Origin: UBA6019 sp035535055 | GTDB lineage: Bacteria; Chloroflexota; Dormibacteria; Dormibacterales; Dormibacteraceae | Reading direction: 5' to 3' | NCBI GenBank assembly: GCA_035535055.1 | Contig: DATLQT010000021.1 | Coordinates: forward strand, 1-64,000 | DNA length: 64,000 bases | In this document: positions 16,006 through 24,178 of the stretch, one piece after another | How the letters are laid out: each line of letters starts with the position of its first letter | Numbering within the stretch: position 1 is the first letter of the stretch | Position numbers and translations under genes: made by a program | Notes under the pieces: generated by a model | The model's input: the letters and a program-made list of their open reading frames with translations, nothing else | Database searches by the model: none | What the model was told of the DNA's origin: nothing

Positions 16006-17229
16006 ATGTTGGACATGAGTCGTTTTCCCGCCGTCCAGTTCCCGTCCGGCGGTGAGCCGGGCCCCGCGGGCCCGTCGCCGCGTGGCAAGTCACGTTCCAC
16101 GCCGGCACCGAGGCTGCTCGCGGCAGCCCTCGCCGGCGCACTGCTCGGCGTGGGTGGCTTCGTCGCGCTCGGGGCCAATTCCGCTCACGCCGGAGCCAAC
16201 GCGGTGCTTTCGGCCACCGCACCCATCACGGCGGTGCCTCAGAACCCGGCCGCCTACACCGGCGGCATCGGCCAGGCCTCGGCTGTAGCGACGCAGGTCG
16301 AGCCGGCGATCGTTGACATCAATACGGTGTTCCGTTCCGCCTCCGGCTCGGGCACCGCGGCCGGGACGGGCATCATCCTCACCGCGAACGGCGAGATCCT
16401 GACCAACAACCATGTGGTCGAGGGCGCGACCAGCATCACCATTGACATTCCCGGTCACTCCGGCTCCTACCCCGCCCAGGTCCTGGGGGTTGACCCTACC
16501 GCGGACGTCGCACTGATCCAGGTGGCCGGCGTCTCCGGCCTGCCTACCGCAACACTGGCCGGCTCGGCGACCCTCAGGACGGACCAGTCTGTGGTCGCAG
16601 TCGGCAACGCAGGTGGGGTCGGCGGGACTCCGAGCGTGAGCCAGGGCAGCATCGTGGCCCTCGGACAGTCGATCACCGCCACCGGTGATGGCACACCCGA
16701 GCAGCTCACCGACCTGATTCAGAGCAACGCCACCATCGCCCCCGGTGATTCCGGCGGAGCGCTCGTCAATTCAGCCGGCCAGGTGGTCGGCATGATCACG
16801 GCCGGGCAGACCAACTCCCGCGGCGGCGCCACCAACGTCGGGTTTGCAATCCCGATCAGCGACGCCCTGACGGTCGTCAACCAGGTCCGCGCGGGCCAGG
16901 GCAGTTCAACTGTCATCCTCGGGCAGGTCGGCTACCTCGGGATCACCGTGACTGACCTCAACCCGACTGTCGCGGCCCAGCTCGGGCTGAGCGGCAGCTC
17001 CGGTGCGCTGGTCATGGGCGTGACCGGCGGGTCGCCGGCCGACCAAGCGGGAATCGCGCGCTATTCGGTGATCGACTCCGTCGCCGGTGGTCCGATTGCT
17101 TCGACGAGCGACCTCGGCAATGCTCTCCACGCCTACCGGCCGGGCGACCAGGTCCAGGTCACCTGGACCGATCAGGTATCGGCCTCGCACACCGCGATGA
17201 TCACGCTCACCACTGGTCCTGCGCTTTAG
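16006..17229 (+). CDS. HtrA/DegP-like trypsin-type serine protease with PDZ domain
   Basis: A 407-residue protease anchored by one membrane segment (about 37-60) after a Pro/Ser-rich cytoplasmic tail. The triad is His136 (LTNNHVV), Asp167 (PTADVALI) and Ser in PGDSGGAL near 250. A PDZ domain follows (about 315-400, GYLGITV, GGSPADQAGI). It should degrade or refold damaged exported proteins. The start is uncertain: ATGs at 15937, 16006 and 16015 are in frame and none has a clear ribosome site. It is 172 bases downstream of the kinase, probably its own unit. Confidence 0.88.
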   Translation: MLDMSRFPAVQFPSGGEPGPAGPSPRGKSRSTPAPRLLAAALAGALLGVGGFVALGANSAHAGANAVLSATAPITAVPQNPAAYTGGIGQASAVATQVEPAIVDINTVFRSASGSGTAAGTGIILTANGEILTNNHVVEGATSITIDIPGHSGSYPAQVLGVDPTADVALIQVAGVSGLPTATLAGSATLRTDQSVVAVGNAGGVGGTPSVSQGSIVALGQSITATGDGTPEQLTDLIQSNATIAPGDSGGALVNSAGQVVGMITAGQTNSRGGATNVGFAIPISDALTVVNQVRAGQGSSTVILGQVGYLGITVTDLNPTVAAQLGLSGSSGALVMGVTGGSPADQAGIARYSVIDSVAGGPIASTSDLGNALHAYRPGDQVQVTWTDQVSASHTAMITLTTGPAL

Positions 17230-17496
17230 GCCGGTCCTTTCCACCAGGCGTATGCCCGGCAACGCGTTCCGTTTCACCCCACGACCTGCTCCGGGAGCGA
17301 TTGCAGTAGCGGCCGGACACCCACAGAAGACGCCCACAGAGAACTGACAGGGGCGGCCCGGCCCGCTCCCTGACCCTTGCGTCATAAACCGCGGCAGTTC
17401 GTCGATGGAGATCGGCGTCTCAGTCCATCGATCCGGATCCACCACGCCCCATCGGCGCGGGGACATCGCGCAGCGGCGATCAGAAAGGAGCGGAAC

Positions 17497-17940
17497 GTGA
17501 AGAAGCGACTCCGGAGGTTCATCACCCTGCGGAAGGGGCTCGTCGCGCTCGTCCTCGTGACCGGGTCGCTTGGCGCCACCACCGTCTACGCGCAGGCGGC
17601 GAAGATCACGAACACCTACCGGACGGCCACCGTCACCGACGGCACCATCAGCCAGTCGATCGGCATGGCCCTCAACTTCGCCTCTGCCGGCACCGTTGCC
17701 GCCGTGAACGTGCAGGTTGGCGAGACGGTCGCGGCCGGCGCCACGCTCGCGACACTTGATCCGACGCTGTTGTCGGCCCAGTTGCTCCAGGCGCAGGCCA
17801 CCCTCGCCTCGGCCGGGCCAAGCTGACACAGGACAAGGCGGGCGCGACCGCCCAGAGCCTCGCGTCAGGCCAGAACGCAATTGCCTCCGCCCAGGTGGCC
17901 GTCAACGATGCTGAGGCCAACCTCAGCGATACCGAGGCCG
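17497..17940 (+). pseudogene. Frameshifted, truncated membrane-fusion (HlyD/MacA-like) protein
   Basis: GTG 17497 follows a good aaaggag site. The start has a membrane segment (GLVALVLVTGSLGATTVYA), then a lipoyl/barrel-hybrid opening (FASAGTVAAVNVQVGETV, LATLDPTLLSAQLLQAQATL) as in periplasmic adaptors of export pumps. The frame stops at 17826. The coiled-coil continuation (AKLTQDKAGATAQSLASGQ, then AQVAVNDAEANLSDTEA) is in another frame from about 17815 to 17940, so one base is missing near ggccgggcca. The rest of the roughly 400-residue protein is gone; the frame runs into an exporter remnant. Confidence 0.65.
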
Positions 17941-18039
17941 GGGGCGATGACGGCCTTCATGTTCGCGGTCTGGAAGTAGCCCCTGATGGGGCAGAAGCCT
18001 CCCGAGCAGATCACGAGCGATTGCTCCGCCGCGCTGGCA

Positions 18040-18903
18040 TTCATCCCAGCAAGGGAGAACAGGACGCTGCGGCGAGCGTGCTCCACCTCGGCTTCGGAGC
18101 TGAGCTTGCGATCATCCTGCTCGGCGCCTCACTCACCATCCAGGTGGTCGCGGCCCGTGGAGCTGCGGAGCTGCTCATCGTGACGGGGCTCGTCTGCGTG
18201 GCATTCGTCCTCGGCGTGCTCCTGGCGAGGGTTGCCCAACTCTCCTCGACCATGGGACTGCTGCTTGGCGCCGGGACGGCGATCCGGAGCCAGCGCGATC
18301 CTGGTGGTCTCGCCGATCGTCAAGGCCAGGGAATCCGAGACGGCCCACGCGGTCGCGACCATCTTCACCTTCAACATCGCGGCGCTTCTCCTCTACCCGA
18401 TCAGCGGCCCACGCGCTGGCCATGACCCAGCCGGCCTTCGGCACCTGGGCCGGCACGACCATGAACGACACCTCGATCATTGTCGCGACGGGATTCTCCT
18501 ATGGCACCGTGGCAGGGGCGGTGGCGACCATAACCAAGCTGACCCGAACGCTCCTTCTGCTCCCGCTCGTGCTCGTCATCGCGGGAGGCATCGCAGCCTC
18601 GGAACGCGGCTCCACCGGCTCCTGGGCCGCCGCCCGAAAGGCGATCCCCTGGTTCGTGTTGGGCTTCGTCGCTCTGGCGGCGGCGCACTCCTTCCAGATC
18701 CTGTCGCCGGCCTCCTACGACGTGGCCGCCTCCTCGCAAGCTTCCTGATCGTGGTGGTCCTCGCCGCCGTCGGGATGGGGGTGGACCTGAGAGGCATCGT
18801 CAAGCTCGGCCCTAGACCACTGCTGGTCGGGTTGGCGCTGGGCTCGATCATGAGTGTCGTGAGCCACGGCGCGCTGTACGTGGCCGGTCAGGGGCACGCC
18901 TGA
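18040..18903 (+). pseudogene. Broken YeiH-family (UPF0324) putative sulfate exporter
   Basis: Family segments appear in order but in changing frames. IILLGASLTIQVVAARGAA through SSTMGLLLGAGTAI is in one frame to about 18290. GASAILVVSPIVKARESET to LLLYPIS is in a second to about 18405. MTQPAFGTWAGTTMNDTSII to FQILSPASYD is in a third to about 18722. ASFLIVVVLAAVGMGVDLRG to the end is back in the second. At least three small indels are needed, and the N-terminal part is missing. Such membrane proteins have about nine segments. With its neighbours intact, decay is likelier than sequence error. Confidence 0.7.
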
Positions 18904-19125
18904 CCCGAATCGTTGGAAAATAAAGTGACCCCGACGGCTCGCTCCTAGGCTCCAGCTCCTGCCTTGCGGCTCTTGCCGACGCCCACCGCGCTGCCCTCGG
19001 GGCCGTCGCCAACGATAGGGCCCGGACCGCGCGGATGGCAAGAAGAATTAATTTGAGGTTGCCAGGCGGCGAACCGTAGCCGTCCCGTGAAGAACCGAGC
19101 TCGGCTCTACCATGGCCGGAAAGCA

Positions 19126-20160
19126 ATGCTTCTGACGACCATCGCGGGAAGCCTGCCTAAACCGGCGTGGCTGGCCCGGCCCGAGATGCTGTGGGCGCCG
19201 TGGGTCCTGTCGCCCGACCTCCTTCTGGACGGGCAGCGCGATGCCGTCCTGGCGGCGCTCAAGGAACAGGAGAGCGCGGGTATCGACATCGTCGGGGACG
19301 GCGAGCAGTCGCGGCAGCATTTCGTCCACGGGTTCCTGGAGAAGATCGAGGGGATCGACTTCTCGCGGCGGGTGACGATCGGGATCCGCGCGGACCGTTA
19401 CAAGGCCGAGGTGCCCACCGTGACGGGGCCTCTGCGCCGGCATGGGTCGGTGCACCGAGAGGAGGTCTTGTGGGCCCGCGCTCACACCGACAGGACGTTC
19501 AAATTCACCCTTCCGGGACCGTTGACGATCGTCGACACGCTGGCCGACGACCACTACCACGACCGCCGCAGGCTCGCCTGGGAGATCGCCGGCCTTCTGA
19601 ACGACGAAGCGCGCGAGCTGGAGGCGGCCGGGGTGGACATTATCCAGTTCGACGAGCCGGCGTTCAACGTCTATCTCGACGACGTCGAGAGCTGGGGGAT
19701 CGATGTCATGCAGCGCGCCATCGAAGGTCTGCGGTGCCGGACTGCCATTCACATCTGCTACGGCTACGGGATTCGGGCCAACATCGAGTGGAAGGACACG
19801 CTGGGAGACGAGTGGCTGCAGTACGAGCGAAATTTTCCGCTGCTCGCGGCGAGCGGGATCGACCAGGTGTCTATCGAGTTCGCGAACTCGCACGTCCCGA
19901 CACGGCTTCTCGCCCTGCTGAACGGGAAGGATGTGGTTCTGGGCGCCATCGACGTCGCGACCAGCGAGGTCGAGAGCCCGGAACAGGTTGCCGCCACGAT
20001 CAGGCGCGCGCTGGAGACGGTCCCGCCGGAGCGCCTCTACCTCTCCACCAACTGCGGCATGGCACCACTGCCCCGTAAGGTCGCGCGAGCGAAGCTCACA
20101 GCCCTCGTCGCGGGAGCCCGCATCGTCCGAACCGAGTTCGAGGCTTCGCCGAAGGACTGA
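19126..20160 (+). CDS. Single-domain MetE-like methionine synthase (core-MetE)
   Basis: A 344-residue enzyme equal to the C-terminal catalytic barrel of cobalamin-independent methionine synthase; it lacks the N-terminal folate half (full MetE is about 750 residues). Zinc ligands fit His209 and Cys211 (HICYGYG) and Cys310 (STNCGMAPL), with Glu in the barrel; DEPAF at 176-180 is the conserved acid pair. Core-MetE proteins move methyl groups from corrinoid proteins or other donors to homocysteine; the donor here is unknown. ATG 19126 is the family start; an ATG 39 bases earlier gives an odd extension. Confidence 0.82.
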   Translation: MLLTTIAGSLPKPAWLARPEMLWAPWVLSPDLLLDGQRDAVLAALKEQESAGIDIVGDGEQSRQHFVHGFLEKIEGIDFSRRVTIGIRADRYKAEVPTVTGPLRRHGSVHREEVLWARAHTDRTFKFTLPGPLTIVDTLADDHYHDRRRLAWEIAGLLNDEARELEAAGVDIIQFDEPAFNVYLDDVESWGIDVMQRAIEGLRCRTAIHICYGYGIRANIEWKDTLGDEWLQYERNFPLLAASGIDQVSIEFANSHVPTRLLALLNGKDVVLGAIDVATSEVESPEQVAATIRRALETVPPERLYLSTNCGMAPLPRKVARAKLTALVAGARIVRTEFEASPKD

Positions 20161-20448
20161 TCGAGGTCCGGGCGGCGCCCTACCGGGCGGCGACCTCGTC
20201 CGACTTGACCCGACGGGCTCCTGCGCGAGTGTCAGCTCTTCGAGCTCCGCCCAGAGGCGGCCGCGGAGCGCTACGTCGTCCGCGAGGGGTTGTAGGGCGT
20301 CGGGCGACGGTTGGCGAATGGCGGCCGGTGACCTCCGCAGGCCCGAAGTAAGCTGTGGCATCACCGGAGGCAGCGAGGCCAGGAGGTTCGCACAAAGGTT
20401 AGCTACCAAAAGTAGCCGTGGACACACCAGCAATTAAAGCCCTGAAGC

Positions 20449-20524
20449 TGGTGCGCCTGGCAGGAATCGAACCTGCTACCTCATGCTCCGCAGGCATGCG
20501 CTCTATCCGGTGAGCTACAGGCGC
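20449..20524 (-). tRNA. tRNA-Arg with GCG anticodon, CCA encoded
   Basis: Folds as a full cloverleaf: acceptor GCGCCTG/CAGGCGC, D stem GCTC/GAGC, anticodon stem CATGC/GCATG with loop CTGCGGA, five-base variable loop, T stem GCAGG/CCTGC with loop TTCGATT, discriminator A and encoded CCA. The anticodon at loop positions 3-5 is GCG, reading CGC (and CGU by wobble). C35 and an A after GG in the D loop fit arginine identity. Most bacteria read these codons with ACG edited to ICG, so an unedited GCG form is uncommon. Confidence 0.93.
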
Positions 20525-20892
20525 TCTATTGTGATGTTGTTTACCGCGTATATTTGGCGGTGGTGCGGTTACACCGCGCATAACTCCTGCGCACGAAAAG
20601 ACGGCTTAGTCTAGGGGAAATGGAGGAAGAAACCGGCGCTGCGCGGGGCCGTGGGTGACCGGCGCGGGCGCTCCAGGCACGGGCCTCGACCAGCTCTAGA
20701 TTTCCGCGAGGAAGGCTACCCAAGGCCCGAGGCTGCCTTTGAGCCCGAGGTAACCGGAGGCACGCCGCCGGCGGCAGGGTCTGGCCACCGCCCACCGCGC
20801 CGCCACGGTTAGCCGGCGCTCCGCGGCAGGATAGCTACAAGAAAGTTCTGCATGTTGTTGCAGCTATCGCTGAGATGCCAGGCCAAGCCCTG

Positions 20893-20939
20893 GTGGTCGC
20901 CTTTGGGGCACGCTCCCAGTGGCGGTCGCTGGCGACCAC
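20893..20939. repeat. Nested inverted repeats (possible structured element)
   Basis: GTGGTCGCC at 20893-20901 pairs with GGCGACCAC at 20931-20939. Inside the right arm, GGTCGCTGGCGACC (20924-20937) is nearly self-complementary, and CCAGG...CCTGG lies just left of the set. The motif GGTCGC or its complement occurs three times in 45 bases. It could be a folded RNA, a protein-binding site or a mobile-element end; nothing else identifies it. Confidence 0.35.
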
Positions 20940-21058
20940 TAGACGCCGCTCCCGCCCCGTTCGCCTCCGGTTCTGTCCAGGCGATCTAGGAAACCCGGGC
21001 GGTTCAGTCTGATCAGAGGTCGGCAGGCCGGACAACCACCACGACTTGCTTTGCGACC

Positions 21059-21259
21059 ATGGCCAGCTTGGTCGATGACGCCGCGTTGGACCTTGCCTCA
21101 GTGCATCCCAAGGTTCACGATCCACTGACCCGCAATCAAACCGTCGTTCTGCCAAATCCCGGATCAGCGAATTGGATTGCAGGGCTTGCTCTCGCGATTC
21201 ACAAGGAGTTGTCGAGTCAGTCAAGTATTGAATTGGGACTAAAATCTACACCCCGCTAG
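21059..21259 (+). CDS. Possible small protein ahead of the HTH/ATPase gene
   Basis: A 66-codon frame from ATG 21059 that ends 24 bases before the next gene. It has a fairly natural composition (PNPGSANWIAGLALAIHKEL as a helix-like stretch), unlike the Arg/Pro-rich shadows elsewhere. No ribosome site is clear and no family is recognised. The -10 box of the next gene lies after its stop, so the two need not be one transcript. Confidence 0.25.
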   Translation: MASLVDDAALDLASVHPKVHDPLTRNQTVVLPNPGSANWIAGLALAIHKELSSQSSIELGLKSTPR

Positions 21260-21269
21260 CTGCGACGGG

Positions 21270-21275
21270 TATAGT
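21270..21275 (+). promoter_or_regulatory. -10 box (TATAGT) of a probable leaderless transcript
   Basis: TATAGT lies eight bases before the GTG start at 21284, so transcription should begin at or next to the start codon. No ribosome site is present. The -35 region (about 21247-21252, tacacc) is weak. Confidence 0.55.
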
Positions 21276-21283
21276 CTTGGCCA

Positions 21284-22303
21284 GTGAGTATAGATTCGAC
21301 GGCAAAAGCTCAAGGCAATGAAGCTCGCCTTGGGACGATGGCAAAGATGCTTGGCGTCTCGTCGGCTTACGTCCGACGCTTAGCCGACGAGGGAATCCTG
21401 CCGTTTCGGCGTACGACCGGAGGGCACCGCGTCTTCGATCCCGATGCGACCACGGCCGCCTTCATCAAGCGTGGCGAGGGACGTACTCTCCGACTTGAAC
21501 TCTCGATCGAGGGCCTCGAAGAGGATCGCGTCTGGAAGCGACTGGAAACCGAGCTTCCGCCTCGCCGCGCCAGCCCGGAGGCGAGGGAAGTCGCACGCTA
21601 CGCCTTCACCGAGATGCTCAATAACGCGATCGATCATTCAGGCGGGTCCCGGGTGGACGTATCCTGGCGCCCTGGCTCCGAGACCATCAGTGTCGGCGTC
21701 GAGGACGACGGAGTGGGGGTGTTCGAGCGGCTCCGATCTACCCTCGGGTTACAGAACCATCTTGCCGCCTTGGAAGAGCTGTCTAAAGGGAAACTCACCA
21801 CCCAGCCCGACCGCCACAGCGGGGAGGGCATCTTCTTCACATCCCTTGCCGTCGATCTCTTTGACCTGCGCGCAAACAACCTCAGGTGGATTGTCGACAA
21901 CCGACGCAAAGATGTGGCACTGGGAGAGGTCGCGCAGCCCTCGGGGACTCATGTGCGTTTCGAGATCGAAGCTCGCACAACGCGAAGACTGGAGGAGGTG
22001 TTCGCCCACTTCACCGATGAGGAGCTGCGATTCAGCCGTTCGCGCGGCATCGTGAAGCTGTTCCAGCATGGAACGGATTTCGTGAGTCGATCAGAGGCGA
22101 AGAGGCTCATGGCCGGCTTCGAGCGTTTCACCGGCGTTGACGTCGATTTCACCGGTGTCGACTCGGTGGGGCAAGGATTCGCTGACGAGGTGTTTCGCGT
22201 GTGGGCGACGGCACACCGGGAGGTGAAACTCACGCCGACGGGAATGAATCCGGTGGTGTCTCTAATGGTCGGCCGAGCTACGGCCGCGGCCGGCGATCGC
22301 TGA
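21284..22303 (+). CDS. HTH / GHKL-ATPase / STAS-like (DUF4325) fusion protein
   Basis: A 339-residue three-part protein. Residues 15-65 form an excisionase/MerR-type helix-turn-helix (LGVSSAYVRRLADEGILPF, TTGGHRVF). Residues 98-225 are a GHKL ATPase resembling anti-sigma kinases: Glu110 and Asn113/114 in FTEMLNNAIDHS, EDDGVGV (140-146), HSGEGIFFTS (178-187). Residues 250-335 look like the STAS-like DUF4325 domain (GIVKLFQHGTDFVSRSEAKR, VDFTGVDSVGQGFADEVF). It may switch DNA binding by ATP state and a built-in antagonist; partners are unknown. Leaderless-type GTG start; a terminator follows. Confidence 0.8.
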   Translation: MSIDSTAKAQGNEARLGTMAKMLGVSSAYVRRLADEGILPFRRTTGGHRVFDPDATTAAFIKRGEGRTLRLELSIEGLEEDRVWKRLETELPPRRASPEAREVARYAFTEMLNNAIDHSGGSRVDVSWRPGSETISVGVEDDGVGVFERLRSTLGLQNHLAALEELSKGKLTTQPDRHSGEGIFFTSLAVDLFDLRANNLRWIVDNRRKDVALGEVAQPSGTHVRFEIEARTTRRLEEVFAHFTDEELRFSRSRGIVKLFQHGTDFVSRSEAKRLMAGFERFTGVDVDFTGVDSVGQGFADEVFRVWATAHREVKLTPTGMNPVVSLMVGRATAAAGDR

Positions 22304-22313
22304 TTGAACGATC

Positions 22314-22342
22314 GCGACCCTATTGTTGATCGGGTCGCTTTC
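22314..22342 (+). terminator. Intrinsic terminator after the HTH/ATPase/STAS gene
   Basis: Perfect 7-base stem GCGACCC (22314-22320) and GGGTCGC (22332-22338) with an 11-base loop, followed by tttc. It begins 11 bases after the stop at 22303. The short T run makes it modest in strength. Confidence 0.6.
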
Positions 22343-22648
22343 TCGAACCGTCGATGGGTCCCACTAACGAATCCTAGGATCCAACGACTGGCGGCTGTCG
22401 GTCGCTCCTAGAAGTCGACCACGAGCGCCGCGTGATCAGGCACGCGTTGGGCGCCCTCTGAGGGCTCCAATAGCTGAAGGCCTGCTCGTCACCGTGGATT
22501 TCGGTGATCAAAGCGTCGATCGCTGGCATTTGGCGGAACCACTTCCTAAGCGTGGAGTCTGGGTTAACGATCGGCGTGTCTGGGAGTCGGGCGCGTCGGT
22601 GGCGCAGTAGCTGTGTCTCCGACACGACTGGCAAGCCTCCTTTCATGA
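22343..22648. other. Stretch with gene remnants only
   Basis: No intact gene. On the minus strand, a frame beginning VSETQLLRHRRARLPD and running to about 22440 looks protein-like. After a one-base shift it would end RVPDHAALVVDF and stop at 22407, reminiscent of the end of endonuclease/exonuclease/phosphatase proteins. This is too weak to name. On the plus strand the DNA leads into the nucleotidyltransferase fragment. Confidence 0.3.
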
Positions 22649-22790
22649 GGGGACGACGCCGCCTTACTTTTCGGTTCTTACGCACGTGGTGATTTCGGTC
22701 ACAACAGTGATTTGGATGTACTCATCCTCGTTGATCGGGCGCGACAGTGGTTTCCGACGCATCTACATCAGCGATGGGTGATCGGAGGAC
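22649..22790 (+). pseudogene. Fragment of a minimal nucleotidyltransferase (MNT/Pol-beta type)
   Basis: The plus-strand reading has ALLFGSYARGDFG followed by HNSDLDVLILVD. This is the signature of minimal nucleotidyltransferases: the G-S-Y-A-R-G loop and the DxD metal-binding pair. An in-frame TGA at 22646 precedes it directly, there is no start codon, and the resemblance ends by about 22790 at the neighbouring MFS gene. The 45 or so residues are the core of a domain of about 100, so this is a remnant, perhaps of an HEPN/MNT toxin-antitoxin pair. Confidence 0.5.
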
Positions 22791-22797
22791 CGGCGGC

Positions 22798-24060
22798 TCA
22801 GGGAGCGCCCAGTGGCAAAAGGTCGGCGTCGTGGAGGAGTTGGGGACTCGGGCGCCAGCTCGCCGCGCTGAAAAGTCGCCTCAACTCAGGTGAGAGCACG
22901 GCGAATACGGCCATGACCACCACGAACAGGAGCCCGCTCACGACCATCAATGGCCTCGGTTCGGTGATGTCGGCCAACCCGCCCATTCCCCAGCCCACCA
23001 ATGCCATCGGCGCCAGGGTGATCAACTGGTAAAAGCTCGTCGCCCGGCCCCTGAACTCATCCTCCACCTTGGACTGGATCAGAGCCAGCGTCATCGACAT
23101 GAACATCGCCTGGGTGCTGCCGACGAAGAAGCCGGCCACCACGGCCACGGCGACCGATGGTGCGCCCCCCATCACCGAGAGGCTGACACCGCTCCCCACC
23201 AGCGAGAGCCCGAACAGCGCCGGCCGATAGCGGCTGTCCGAGAAGCGGGCTAGAGCGAGCGATCCGACCACGGCGCCGAGACCAATCGTCGAGAGAAGAA
23301 GGCCATAGCTGGCCGGTCCCTGTCGCAGGTCCATGCTCACGAACATCGGCAGCGTGCCCTGGTAGGCCATCGTCAGCGAGCAATGAAGAGCGACGGCCCA
23401 GATCGCGATCCAGGCCAGTGATCGGGCCCTTAAGTACTTGAGGGAAGCCCGAAGCCGATGGCCACCGGCATCCTGGCGCCGCGGTACTCGCCGCTCGCCG
23501 ACGAAGACGCTGAGAACGGCTGCGGTGCCATAGAGCAGGGAGCAGAAGCTCCAGGCCGCGGCCGGACCTCGCCAGACAAGCATCGGCGTCGCCAGCACAG
23601 GGCCAAGGAACTGGGCTCCCTGGGTCCCGACCTGGAAGAGGGAGACCGCGTTGAGCAGCTTCTCGGGCGGCACCAGGCTTGGAACCAGGGTGCTGCGGAG
23701 GGTCATCTGGAAAACGAAGGAGAGCCCGAACACCACGCTCAGGGTGAGGAGCGCCGGCAGCGATGCGAGGCCGAGCAGGGAGAGGATCGCGAAGACGGCG
23801 GTCGTGACCGCCGAGAGAGACGCCGCAATGACGTTCAGGGCCCGCCGGTCGAAACGATCGGCGAGCACTCCCGAGTAGGGAGCGAGAAGGATGACCGGGC
23901 CCTGGGTCAGGAAGAGCCCGAAACCGACCCAGAAGGAGGAGTGGGTGATCTGCAGGAGCTGGGCGCTGAGGACGAGCACCAGGGCCCACCGGCCGGCCGA
24001 TGCCGCCAGGTTGCTGAGCCAGAGCCAGCGGTAGGTCGGGTACGCGAGAGAAGACAGCAT
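22798..24060 (-). CDS. MFS transporter, EntS/MFS_3-like exporter
   Basis: A 420-residue major facilitator with twelve predicted segments. Visible are the MFS loop LADRFDRRALNVIAA between segments 2 and 3, RSTLVPSLVPPEKLLNAVSL (typical of the EntS-like MFS_3 group) and a repeat of the loop ARFSDSRYRPALF in the second half. It likely exports a small molecule. I chose ATG 24060 (MLSSLAYPTYRWLWLSN) because this group usually begins just before segment 1; the ATG 66 bases upstream adds an unrelated lead. It cuts into the M20 remnant on its 5' side. Confidence 0.83.
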   Translation of the reverse strand: MLSSLAYPTYRWLWLSNLAASAGRWALVLVLSAQLLQITHSSFWVGFGLFLTQGPVILLAPYSGVLADRFDRRALNVIAASLSAVTTAVFAILSLLGLASLPALLTLSVVFGLSFVFQMTLRSTLVPSLVPPEKLLNAVSLFQVGTQGAQFLGPVLATPMLVWRGPAAAWSFCSLLYGTAAVLSVFVGERRVPRRQDAGGHRLRASLKYLRARSLAWIAIWAVALHCSLTMAYQGTLPMFVSMDLRQGPASYGLLLSTIGLGAVVGSLALARFSDSRYRPALFGLSLVGSGVSLSVMGGAPSVAVAVVAGFFVGSTQAMFMSMTLALIQSKVEDEFRGRATSFYQLITLAPMALVGWGMGGLADITEPRPLMVVSGLLFVVVMAVFAVLSPELRRLFSAASWRPSPQLLHDADLLPLGAP

Positions 24061-24178
24061 CGAGCAGCCCGACCATTCTTCCAGCCATCGAGGCAAGGCG
24101 ACGCAACCTGCGGCGCTCTGGTGCACTCGGCGGACGAAAGACGGGCTGTCCGAAGACGACCTCCCCGTGGAACGGACC

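Larger units (their letters stand above)
20525..21283. other. Long stretch with no firm gene upstream of the HTH/ATPase gene
   Basis: Holds the minus-strand promoter region of tRNA-Arg (A/T-rich at 20530-20560), a cluster of inverted repeats at 20875-20940 and one weak frame at 21059-21259 (both listed). A short stop-free minus-strand reading ending at about 20816 looks protein-like but has no start codon. G+C is lower and codon use less biased from 21060 on, suggesting DNA of other origin. Confidence 0.4.

Noticed and set aside
18920..19078. Stop-free plus-strand reading with ALADAHRAALGAVAN
   Set aside because: No start codon, about 44 codons, no motif; perhaps a remnant, not enough to annotate.
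18980..19125. Riboswitch before the MetE-like gene
   Set aside because: I looked for SAM- or cobalamin-riboswitch core motifs and stems and saw none.
20402..20416. Hairpin GCTAC-CAAAA-GTAGC downstream of the tRNA
   Set aside because: Five-base stem and no T run on either strand, so a terminator call is not supported.
20399..20581. 60-codon minus-strand frame
   Set aside because: It is the translation of the tRNA-Arg gene itself; the reading HRIERMPAEHEVAGSIPARR is a common tRNA artefact.
20816..20994. Stop-free minus-strand reading ending CPKGDHQGLAWHLSDSC...
   Set aside because: Looks protein-like but has no start codon and lies over the inverted-repeat cluster.
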